64,000 nucleotides of DNA from Sinonovacula constricta (taxonomy: Eukaryota; Mollusca; Bivalvia; Cardiida; Solecurtidae): NCBI GenBank assembly GCA_007844125.1, contig CM017569.1, positions 6,969,964 to 7,033,963 of the forward strand. The letters are read 5' to 3'. Below are positions 22,851 to 35,023 of the stretch, in pieces. The notes under the pieces were generated by a model. It saw nothing but the letters and a program-made list of their open reading frames with translations, made no database searches and was not told the DNA's origin. A program made the position numbers and the translations under genes. Each line of letters begins with the position of its first letter. The stretch's first letter is position 1.

Positions 22851-25800
22851 TGAAGGTTTATTACTAGTATACAAATTAACCTGGCGCAATGGTTACTTGT
22901 ACAGACAGATTTTAAAAATACGGTCAGTCCTTTGTGCCATATACATCCGTTAAATTTGTTTTGAACGGAAATGATTGTTTCGCGTGTTGGTATGGCTTTA
23001 ATGTTAATTGCATATCTCTAAGAAATATGACCTCGACAATTTATATTGAATTTGAAGATTACAAAAATATTGTACTTTGTTTTGATTGGGCTTAAAATGG
23101 ACAATGCTTCGACATTGACTGTCACTATATATAATGTTTGTGCAGGATACAATATTAAGTAAATTGTTTTTAAAATATATGGTAAACTTTAATTACAAAA
23201 ATAGTAAAACTGTTTAAATATTTCCTATGTTCCGTAAAGCCAAAATGAAGAATGCAATTAAGTAACCAATTATCTTTACAGGTATGAGTGTTCTTTATTA
23301 ATGATTATGACCTTGTTAATTTATCGCAATTCCAATTAACCCCGAAAGCAGTGGTGCCAGGTATATGCTTCTCAGTTCCTGTACAACAATACCTTCTCCC
23401 GCTATAATTTTTGCAGAACACCTTATTTATTTACTACATGCAACTGTAACCAGATGTGTCTTGCTAGATACTGAGAGCACAAAGTGTGTGTCTGGAAAAG
23501 CCTTGATCTGGATCTACACTATTAGCCTTTGTGTTATCAATTATATTAACATCTGTACCCCGTGTTGTATGTTAAAAGTCCTTAAATAAACATTTCGGAC
23601 TGTTTTGGCGGTAGAGTAGGTCCAGATCAGCAAGCTCTAGCGTAGATTTGTCTGATTAGGATCTGCACTATTACTCGACGTGTAGCTTAAATTAAGACGC
23701 CAACTTACCTATGTATTAGACTTTAGACTTTAAGATTTTCGCAAAAACTAGGAATTAGTATGGATTATTAATTAACTATAGCAGACGGAGGCTGAGGGAA
23801 AACTTTCGCGTGGTTTCTACGCGAAGTTTGAAATAAAACACATATCACATGACGGCAGTTTGCGAGACGCCTTGTGTTTGCTTTGCCCGGTTTACCAGCC
23901 AGTGTGGCGAGACTAGGGCCGGCCGTCTATAAACAGTTCAGGGATGTGGTAATCGTCCATACCGATTTCAATTCCCAGTTTCTGACTACCTTAAAATGCC
24001 GCAGGACCAGCAATGGACTTTTCGAAAAGAAGTAAAACGCCGAGCACATTTGGAACCCTTGGTAGGCTTCATTTGTTGTAGTTATTTGCGAATTATACAA
24101 TGCACAGGTAACAAAAGTGGCCAATAGTGTAGATTAACATCTAGACCTATAGTTTATGCCTGATTAATTCGCTCTAAGCAATATAATTGTTAAATGAAAA
24201 GTATTTTAATTATCGCATCGTGATTAAAACCATTTTGCAATAACTCCAGATTTGGCAATAAAATCTCACAAAAAGCTCAAACCTTTGTTGCAATGTAACG
24301 CAAAATAAAAATAACATCTCGAACTGTGTGAGTTTTGTGGTCAATTTAGAAGATATTGCAAAAAAAAAGTTAAAACTGGATGTAGCAGTCTATTTTTATT
24401 AGCATTCTGTTAAAGTGATGTATATATTGTACAAAGCATAAACATCACAAGACGCTGTCTCAACTTATTTTGCAGCATTTACCGTACACTTATTCGATAA
24501 TCAGCCAGACTCACTCTTAAATGACAGCCCACAATAACCACAAGTAGTCTCGGGGAAAAAACATAAAGACAATAGCGTGCAGTTGTATGCTCGGCCTAGG
24601 TCATTCTTCAAGAATGCCTAAAGACATCTCTTAAAATCCCCTCAAAAACAGCAAAGCCAAGCAGTAATTTCCACGGGTTATTGGTACCTGTACGAATAAA
24701 ATGTCCAGATGTTTACAGTTACACATGTAAAAGTCACTGCCAAACGATCAATGAAAATGCAGTAGCTTTTATTTTTTTCCAAAGACGTTTTCATATATTT
24801 TGCGATACTAGGAATGAAGATATTATAGCCACATTAAACGGGAAATATACAAAAGTGCCTAAGACTGAAGTTCACTTAACTCCTCATTTATGACACACTT
24901 ACTCCGTGAAACATAATATACAACCGAACAAATGCATAAAACCGAAGGATTTCTAGCTCGTAATTTGTTGACAATAGGTTAACTGGCTGGCAGATTATAA
25001 AACCAATTTCAGGTGAGTGGAATATTGTTTTAAGCCACTTCAATTTATATCGTGCCATCTTTCAGCAGCGACTGTATGTTTTTATTTATGCTTATTGCAA
25101 GATATATAATACCTTAATTAAGTTATTTCTTAACAAAGTCCCAAACGCGAAGTACATTACAGGATCGTTAAAAGCAACAAGTAATGGTAGCATATTTCAG
25201 CACACATTCCTGTCTAAGTGTTGTTACAACATCTTAAAGTGGACTTGCGATTGTTAAACCTAAGTTTGATGACGGGTCTATATTGGTCGAGCCGCAGTAT
25301 ATCATAAACTTGAAAATAATACCAATCGTTAGTCACATTCTAAGTAAGAATTAAATACCGCACCTATGTATGTAAGTAGTTAATTAATTCTTCTACGAGT
25401 TCACGCAATTTTTTTAAACTGGAACTTAACTAAGTTAATCATGCTATGTGTGTTTTTTTTTTCATCCAGCCATGACGTTACAACATTATGAACGATATAT
25501 TCAGAATAACGCTTTAAATTGTCACTGGCTCAAAATGTTGTAATATCGAGCGGGACCGACTGATGGGATATATCCCTGAATTGATTTTTTCTGCATTTAC
25601 TGGTAAATACAACTGTTCTAAAACTGCTTTCTTCATACCAAGTCTACGACAATTACGAAATGTTATGATCAATAAATGTTATGTCCCTACTATGAATACA
25701 GAATTATATGATTATATATTAAAATGTGATTATATGTTGCAATACTCACAGGACCTTGTCATATTTTCTTGTATGACCTTTATAACAATCAGCTCATTGA

Positions 25801-26840
25801 TATGGTAAATAATGATGGAACTATGTTTGATTTAAACTTAAGTTCTTTCGCAACAAGCTGGTCAATATGAATGGTCTTTGTAAAGTTACCGATTGAAAAT
25901 TGTCATAAGAACTATATGTTCATTTCACATTGTCGACATTTCTAACACAGATTGTAGTTAATTTCATCCGCCGAATAAGATTTTCAGAAAAAAATGGATT
26001 AAAATTTTATCAATATTGACCTTAGTCATTTGCTGCAAATCTTTAATTCATTATGGATTTTGAAATAAGTCTAAGGTGTATATTTATAATTGTTTATTTT
26101 AACGCTCTGGCAAAAATGTCCCAACAAAGTCGTCATAACAAAGTCTGATGAACAAACACCTGACTTTGTCGGTTATAACTAAAGAAATATGTTTGTTCCA
26201 CAATATTACCTTCAAAAATCGCCGTCAAAAAAGGCTGAAAATAAATTTGTTATTTATACCAGACTCATTACACATCGCAGTGAAATGACTTCACTGCCAA
26301 TACGGACCCTGTAAGTATGTTACGTTACTTCCAAACAAACCGACTGTATTTGTAACGGCTTTAAAATACTATGCACCGACATATTTCGTATTTACTTTCA
26401 GTAGTGACGTGACTATACCTTCTCTGTCGGACCATGAATGTATACAAGCCCTGGCTTGTCTCCGGCCTGATACTAACCACGCGGCTAGCCATGAAGGTAA
26501 ATAAATACATTCTGTTGCCTCGTAATCTAGCAACATCCATATATCGGCGACTTATCTGGGCAAAGTATCGTGTTCAACAAATGATGGTGGGAGTAGATTT
26601 ATGTTGTGTTGGAAATGCTGATCCACCGTAATTAACCCTTATAATCATACATTTGTTACCAAAACCTCAAATAAATTGTCGCATTTCTTTGTTTATTACT
26701 ACATGTGATGGAATCTGTACTTTTTGTTAAAGATTGATCTGAGAATAGTATGGATTTTGATCGTGCTTAACAGGCTTTAAGTTAGTATATCGTAAAGGGT
26801 GGACGTGTTTGTTTGGGAGACCCGTGTTTTGGGTGGTGTT

Positions 26841-26880
26841 TATAAAAGAGCAGATAAGTGACGTCATCAACTGACGTTAA
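26841..26880 (-). promoter_or_regulatory. CRE / GATA / TATA-like cluster
   Basis: On the minus strand, TGACGTCA (plus 26859-26866) is followed by CTTATC and then TTTTATAAAC within about 25 bases. The order and spacing resemble a small TATA promoter directing transcription toward lower coordinates. No recognisable gene follows, so function is unknown. Confidence 0.3.
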
Positions 26881-28403
26881 CATTATGTAGCTATACCAAC
26901 ATGATCGATAAAGGTCTCCCTCGAGCATTAATAGCTGATGGTTGCTTTTATGATCAGGCCTATTTCTCAGTTGAAATTTTGAAAACTTAAACAATTCTAT
27001 TCTTAGAATTCTTCTTACAGGGATACAATTTTACAAATCTTATGCTGTGTACACCATTAACATTGTCTGGTAAGGGTGTCGTCCTTAAACAGGGAGATGT
27101 TAAATAGTGTGTACAAGTTAATACTAAGCCTTTAATATTTGAGCTCGAGCGAAATCTCAAATGGGAAATGATTCTTCAAAAGGGACCCGTCCAGCTTAGG
27201 AGTAAAAAAAATCAACACAGCAAAACCAACAACCTTTTCAATTACTGTTAGTTTATAACTGGGGTTAACTATAATTTTCCATAAGTTATAAATCATGCAT
27301 GTTATGTATTTGATTAATGATTGAAACATATAAACATTTGGACATTGTAGGTAAATTATATCAAAGACAAATGAAGCTCTTAAAAATATACTTTTTAAAT
27401 AGCAAAAAAGTTTAGCAAGGAAAATTGGTTATAAATATTGTTTATTGGTTTATTGACATGCTTAACTAGTTGCACTGTATATGTAACACTTTTGAATTAA
27501 TATCGAGTACCATTTTAGGGTCTTTGCATTAATTCAGAACCTAGATGAAGAGACGATTTATATAATCTAAATCCGTAAATATCTAAATTACCCAATACCT
27601 ATAAGAGCATACACTCAAGGTAAATGAAACAATGATTGCCCTTTGGCTCACACGCATTGTCCCAGTCTTCGTTTCATAATCTTATTATCTTTTATGAAGT
27701 TTTGTACATTAAATATCATTTGCAAATGCTCCTCTTTTACAGTATGTTTGTAATAGGCAGCAAAAGATGTATGCATTTTTTTTTCTCTTTCTCCCTTCTG
27801 GAACTGACTTTGTGTGGTAGCGAGTTGGGACAAAGTGCCTCTTCAACTGTAATGACAAGGATCATGTGGCGTAGCATCGTATCTACTGTGAGATTCGCGA
27901 GGGCGTGAAAATATAAACATAGCCACGTGACTCCTAATTCTTGTTTGTATATTTATGTTTACGATATGTATATCTAATGTTCATTTATCATTCTTGGGAA
28001 TTTGAGCCACAGTTTTTCTCCCCGTTCAACGGTCTTTGGCGAAAGTTCACGATTATAACTACGGAAGGGGTTTATATTGAAATATTTCCAAACAATGTAA
28101 AATTGATTATTCATTATGATTTAAGAAATCAACAGCACAGAGAACAATATTCGAGAATTCTTGTCCTTAACGCACAAAGATTAAGATAAGCTTGAAATGA
28201 AATTAATTAAAAACTGAGACTGTTCTTATTTGTTACTTTTGTGAATGCACCTTTTCTTTGACGTTTATGTTTTAACTGCTAATACTGCATTCTCATGATC
28301 TATTTGTTAAAACTCATATTAACCACCTTGTTATATTATATTATGTACTGTACTTAAAGTTTTGAGGCCTAATGCAGGAAAAAAATAGATTTATCCAACT
28401 CGT

Positions 28404-28592
28404 AATGATGATGATGATAATGATGATGATGAGGAGGAGTAGGGTGATGAAGGCGGGGGCGACAACGATGGCGATGACGACGACGACGACGATGATGATG
28501 ATGATGCAGGGGATGGTGATGATGACGACAACAATAACAATTACAACAATAACAACAACAACAACAACATCAATAACAATACAACAATAATG
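28404..28592. repeat. compound (GAT/GAC)n-(CAA)n microsatellite
   Basis: GATGAT and GACGAC triplets at 28404-28530 pass into ACAACAATA triplets to about 28592. Overlapping Met/Thr-rich and Val/Ile-rich open frames are artefacts. Confidence 0.93.
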
Positions 28593-29609
28593 ATACCTCA
28601 GGAACGAGATGTCCATTGTTCGATGCCATTCAAAACATCAAAACAAACGCCCAACATACTTGGTAGTGGTATAGCTCCCTTTTGTAGGACCCGCTTTTAC
28701 GTGTACTTTCTGGCATGTTTGGCACGACGCCACAATGACGGAATTCTGTGGTATAGGAACTACTGTATGTACTAACCGGCATGCTATCGCGGTGAGGGAA
28801 GCCGTTTATCTGTTTGACAAGTGATGTTTATCTCATGACTGCAGTTTGTTGGTGTAACTTTTTACTCAACAGCCATAGAAAAAGGGTCGCTGGCTGTCAA
28901 TTAAAGATTCAATTTACCTGTAAATGTACATATATGCATATTAATACGTGCACATTCTTTATAGCGGTTACAATAAGGAAAATGTGATGAACAACAAACA
29001 ATTCGTTCAAAAGGCATTTAATATAACGAACTTTTGGTGATAATCCTTTTGAATTTTCATAATATTCTTCCTGGTCATAAAGTCACTTACAGACAACAAA
29101 GACCTTTCATTATCTGCTGCTTAGTAACTACCATACAATAATTGTATGTTTTGGAACAATTAAAATCACATTATCTGATGATAACCGATGTGAGACTCCA
29201 GCGGATTCAACGCGTCAGTTGTTTAGCTTATTGAAACTCAACCAGAATCAGAAGTAAATTCCGATCCGCTGTGTGACTAATGAACCTGTGACGACAGTAC
29301 TTGTATATCTACGTCCGGTTTAGCGACCTTCGGAAATCCGGCTCAAGACTGTCACATGGAAGACAAAGACACTGCTGTTTGAGGTTCTGACACTCGAACA
29401 CTGGCCCTGCTTTGAACTTGACTTGCACGGCCTCCTCTTGGCCCAGCCTATCTCTTTGTTTTATTATATTTCGCTCTTACAATTTTCTACTTTTCGCAAA
29501 ATACATTTTATTTCACTCTTCATTCTATCTCCATTCTTCATTGCATTCGTTTATCACTTAAATAAATATCTCCCTTTTTCACTCATTATATCTTCTTTCT
29601 ATCACCTCT

Positions 29610-29689
29610 TTCTCCCTCTCTCTCTTTCTCTCTCTCTCTGTCTCTCTCTCTCTCTCTCTCTCGGCCTCTCACTCTCTCTCTCTATCTCT
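29610..29689. repeat. (CT)n microsatellite
   Basis: CT repeats with CCC, GTC and GGC interruptions. Confidence 0.92.
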
Positions 29690-31957
29690 GTTGATCATAC
29701 CGTTATATTTTTATAACTTATTCTATACTTTATTCCCACTTGTCTCTATTTCCACTACTCTCTCAATAGCAAAACACCGCATCTGGAGTCCAAGTCAACT
29801 AAACTGGCAAATAAATACACAAAAATAATAAATTAATTAATTGAAAATTACACTGACATGTTTTCCGCCGAACCTGTGCAGAGCAAAAGATATGAGCATG
29901 CTAAGCTTTCACTTTTTTACAAAGAAAACAAGCAAAAAGTGCATGTCTGAATGCAATTAAAATACATTAGCCATAAAGAATATACCGTAGCTTTCTTGTA
30001 TGTTGCTGGACGGTTGACCACGGTGACTGGCGGAAAACTGGAAAAAGATAGTGTTGATTTGCAGGCGCCATTCTGGGTTACTGGGTGCAAGGTTAACTGT
30101 TTCCCGGGACCTGGATTCGGTTCACGGCTCCTATATCGGTATCAAAAGACTTCTCGTTTTATGTGCGGCTACAGGAGATTATAATTGATAATTTTATATA
30201 CATGACTTCGCAGTGTCTCCACATTTTACGCATTGTCTTAAGTAAGTATTGAAACAAATATTTATTTACATTTGCGATTTGAAAATTAACCTCCGGAAAG
30301 ATTTAGTGTATTTATCGAATTATCAATATATAGTTGGAACTGATATGTTTTTGGTTATTACATAGGATGGAGTGTCTATACTTCAGACAAACAGCCAAAC
30401 CACACGACAAGAACATTCTCCCTAAACAAGGTTACAAAGAGAAAAACAAACACTTATGTAAAAAGAGAATCAATATATTTTTTCTTGATGTAAATTTTAT
30501 ATTTTCTTGCGAATGAATGTTTGGGATCATTACTTAGTTCTTCTACTTCAAATTCCAACAATAAAGATTTGGACATTATTAAGTCTCCAAAATACATGTT
30601 TGTAAATCAGATCAAAGAATGATAATTTTGCAAGAATAAGCTTTCAATTGCTATGTTCTATATATGTTTTTTTCAACAAACGAGTATATCCTTGGTGTTT
30701 ATTGTATGCGCATCTTTATTTAATTGCTGAACTTTTATCGGGAAATTTTGCCAATAAAATTAACTTAAATATAAATATATTTGCAGACTGTTTGATAGCA
30801 TTCATCTACTTTCCAAAACAATATGCACTATACACAACCAACTTTGGAAAATGTGTTTATTAAAGATAATCTTACTTTCTTAGAGATGATCTCCATTTGA
30901 CGTGTTTCATGGTTTTGTATAATTATATTTTTTGCGATGTTAATTCTATATAAAAAGCTTCGAACATTGAAAAATAATTTTCTATTCGGAATTTAAGTGT
31001 TCTTGTATTTGTGCTGGTTTATTATTACACGAACAATTTTACCATTGTAAACCATTGTACCTAGTTTCGAATATCCACCTGTATATATATACCCTTAGAC
31101 TATTTACATCTGACATAATGCAATTATTTCCCTATGTCGGAAACGTTTACATTTCTGCCAACATATAACGTATCTTTTTATACCGCTAATGTAGTATTGC
31201 ACCCATAATTATCAGTCTATAAATTCACAATCACTATATTGCGGGCTCTGGCTAATCACTTGGGCGACCAGTTACTGATTCCGGCGTGTTATTTATGCCG
31301 TTTGTCTATGTGTGTGTCTTCCACTTTACGGCACACAGTCTCCGAGCCTGACATATTTATCTCCTGTAATTGTAAGCCTCTGACAACCCTATTATTTATT
31401 CTTCCCTAATGCATTTTTGCAAACAGTCTGTTTATTCTACGGGCCTCTGGTTCTTTCCCGAACCTACATCTGGAGCGATCCGCAGAATAAATACAAATGT
31501 ACACAGCGGCGATAGCAGAGTAATCCGAATGCCATTCTATTGTGCCACGTGCCTCCTTGGTAACTGTGGTGTTGGTCGTCTGCTCCTGCATCTAATGCAC
31601 CGTTGTGTGTGAATTATGTAAATATTCCATAGGATGGGCGTCGCTGAATAAACTCGATATATCGGGATATTTTCCGCACTTTTTACGCTGCATTACTTTT
31701 TTGGTCACTGTTCAACTGGATACTAGGTTTCATATTAAGGCTCAGCACACAAGTTGTGTAATATAATCTAGAATACAATGCTGAATAATGTGATACATCT
31801 TTTGACAGGATTCAATTTAGTCACTATTACACATTTAATACATTGAGGCTCAGCACACAAGTTGAAAAAAGGAAACAGTCTTTGTATCATAGCTATTGAG
31901 AAGACAGTTATTTTTTATATACAAAACTAGCAGAAAAGACACACCATACTATAGCTG

Positions 31958-32010
31958 GATCCAGGTGGTATGGGGGATTTCTCCTTCCCCCCCCCCCCCC
32001 CCCCCCCACT
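31958..32010 (+). repeat. GGATCCAGG / 21-base poly-C dispersed repeat
   Basis: TGGATCCAGG is followed by GGGGGATT and then a pure run of 21 C (31987-32007). A second GGATCCAGG next to a poly-G/C run lies at 45186-45234 in the opposite orientation, so this looks like the end of a dispersed element. Confidence 0.5.
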
Positions 32011-32669
32011 ATCCTGGTAAAAGAGTACGAGTTGTGAAAACACATACATGTAACCTTAAAAATTCAAAGCTTTTAAAATTAATTATGTCTGTTGACTGCT
32101 TAGGTCGATTTTACGGTCCCTTTACTGCGTATATATATATCTAGTATTTACTGCGATAAAGTTGAATGGATCTTGATTCACCAAAATTGTCTGGATACAC
32201 TGTCTATGTAACTTCAGTTACTTCACTAGTCTCTTTTTAATGTGTTTATGACAAACACAAGTGACCATTTTTTAGAATTATAAGACTGAAGGGAGGTACG
32301 CATTTCCTTCAAAATTATAATCTTTTGTTACTCGTTCTTAAGATGACTTTTCATATACTACTTCAAGTAAAGAGATTCTTTCCCTTTCCCTTACAAAAAG
32401 CCTAACATACATCACTGTTTACTCACTAGTCTCCGTGTTGTCCCTGACAGATACATACCTAATATAATATTACACATTATGTATATATTCTTAACATCTT
32501 AACAGAAAGTATACGTCATGTGTCTGCCTTATTAAAGGTTTAGCCATCTTAATATGGATGAGAACTTATTATTTATTGTTTTATGTAAGCAATATGTTAC
32601 AATTGTATAAAATGTTCCATTGTGTGTGTTCTTCACATAAGCGTAAAACAATTTTTTGACTTACTTTAC

Positions 32670-34650
32670 ATTATCTGAACGGTTATAACATTATCTCCAC
32701 GGTTATAACATTATCTGCACGGTTGTAACATTATCTGCACGGTTGTAACATTATCTGCACGGTTATAACATTAACATTATATGCACGGTTACAACATTAT
32801 ATGCACGGTTATATCATTATCTGCATGGTTATAACATTATCTGCACGGTTGTAACATTATCTGAACGGTTATAACATTATCTGCACGGTTATAACATTAT
32901 CTGCACGGTTATAACATTAACATTATATGCACGGTTATAACATTATCTGCACGGTTATATCATTATCTGCATGGTTATAACATTATCTGCACGGTTGTAA
33001 CATTATCTGCACGGTTATAACATTATCTGCACGGTTATAACATTAACATTATATGCACGGTTACAACATTATATGCACGGTTATATCATTATCTGCATGG
33101 TTATAACATTATCTGCACGGTTATGACATTATCTGCACGGTTATAACATTATCTGCACGGTTATAACATAAACATTATATGCACGGTTACAACATTATCT
33201 GCATGGTTATAACATTATCTGCACGGTTACAACATTATCTGCACAGTTATAACATTATCTGCACGGTTATAAAAATATCTGCACGGTTATAACATTATAT
33301 GCACGGTTACAACATTATCTGCACAGTTATAACATTATCTGCACGGTTATAAAAATATCTGCACAGTTATAACATTATCTGCACGGTTATAAAAATATCT
33401 GCACGGTTATAACATTATCTGCACGGTTATAACATTATCTGCACGGTTATAACATTATCTGCACGGTTATAACATTATCTGAACGGTTATAAAAATATCT
33501 GCACGGTTATAAAAATATCTGCACGGTTATAACATTATCTACACGGTTATAACATTATCTGCACGGTTATAACATTATCTGCACGGTTATAAAAATATCT
33601 GCACGGTTATAACATTATCTGCACGGTTATAACATTATCTGAACGGTTATAACATTATCTGCACGGTTACAACATTATCTGCACGGTTATAACATTATCT
33701 GCACGGTTATAAAAATATCTGCACGGTTATAACATTATCTGCACGGTTATAACATTATCTGCACGGTTATAACATTATCTGCACAGTTATAACATTATCT
33801 GCACGGTTATAAAAATATCTGCACGGTTATAACATTATCTGCACGGTTATAACATTATCTGCACAGTTATAACATTATCTGCACGGTTATAAAAATATCT
33901 GCACGGTTATAACATTATCTGCACGGTTATAAAAATATCTGCACGGTTATAACATTATCTGCACGGTTATAAAAATATCTGCACGGTTATAACATTAATA
34001 TTATATGCACGGTTACAACATTATCTGCACGGTTATAAAAATATCTGCACGGTTATAACATTATCTGCACGGTGATAACATTATCTGCACGGTTTTAACA
34101 TTAATATTATATGCACGGTTACAACATTATCTGCACGGTTATAACATTAGCTGCACGGTTACAACATTATCTGCACGGTTATAACATTATCTGCACGGTT
34201 ATAACATTATCTGCACGGTTATAACATAAACATTATATGCACGGTTACAACATTATATGCATGGTTATAACATTATCTGCACGGTTACAACATTATCTGC
34301 ACGGTTTTAACATTAATATTATATGCACGGTTACAACATTATCTGCACGGTTATAACATTAGCTGCACGGTTATAACATTATCTGCACGGTTGTAACATT
34401 ATCTGCACGGTTATAACATTAATATTATATGCACGTTTACAACATTATCTGCACGGTTATAACATTAGCTGCACGGTTATAACATTATCTGCACGGTTGT
34501 AACATTATCTGCACGGTTATAACATTAATATTATATGCACGGTTACAACATTATCTGCACGGTTATAACATTAGCTGCACGGTTATAACATTATCTGCAC
34601 GGTTATAAAATTATCTGCACGGTTATAACATTATCTGCACGGTTTTAACA
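32670..34650. repeat. 20-bp satellite-like array (~98 copies, 2 kb)
   Basis: Tandem copies of a 20-base unit, TTATCTGCACGGTTATAACA. Recurrent variants are AAAAATATCTG, ACAGTT, GTTGTAAC, and a 6-base insertion (extra AACATT or AATATT with ATATGC). The 6-base-insert variants recur at 33993, 34099, 34311, 34417 and 34523, giving a 106-base higher-order period (5x20+6) in the right third. No spacers, so it is not a CRISPR array. It has no long open frame. Confidence 0.98.
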
Positions 34651-34892
34651 AAATAGAAGAGATAAGTAAAGCCTATTTCCTTTTCAAAGAAGTTTGTGTT
34701 TTGCTCACAATGTCAAACATCGCCCTTAACATGCCTATGTACATGCAAATACTCCCTGTGATAAAAATAAAGTTTACATATATGAAGTTAATTTAACCGT
34801 TTAATAATACAACATACAGATCTATGGAAATCACAAATATACTTGTGTTCTTGTCTTTCTATTGAGCAGGCTTTTGCAAAACATTTAGATCC

Positions 34893-35023
34893 AGATCAGT
34901 CTGTTCCCGCTGCGGGCTATCTAGTCAGGACCTGCCAGATCAGCCTGTTCCCGCTGCGGGCTATCTAGTCAGGACCTGCCAGATCAGCCTGTTCCCGCTG
35001 CGGGCTATCTAGTCAGGACCTGC
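34893..35023. repeat. 44-bp unit, three tandem copies, of a dispersed AGATCAG element
   Basis: Three near-identical 44-base units start at 34893, 34937 and 34981, each with AGATCAG, CCCGCTGCGGG and TCAGGACCTGC. The flanks (TAGATCC before, ACTTTTTG after) match single copies elsewhere in the window. Confidence 0.9.

Larger units (their letters stand above)
20951..28403. other. upstream intergenic DNA, no gene seen
   Basis: AT-rich 5' flank of Nkx2-5. It holds TCAAGTG motifs near 21.5-22.2 kb, a CAG repeat with a tRNA-like fragment near 22.7-22.85 kb, two AGATCAG-type dispersed repeat fragments at 23489-23675, and a CRE/TATA-like cluster at 26841-26880. Open frames are up to 90 aa and none is recognisable. 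Confidence 0.55.
28593..32669. other. intergenic DNA, no gene seen
   Basis: AT-rich with a CT tract (29610-29689), a GC-richer complex block (31255-31690), a 19-base direct repeat pair (31738/31846) and a poly-C tract (31987-32007). No gene recognised. Confidence 0.55.

Noticed and set aside
32670..34650. Regular direct repeats resembling a CRISPR array
   Set aside because: Units abut with no unique spacers, there are no cas genes, and the genome is animal. It is a satellite-like tandem array.
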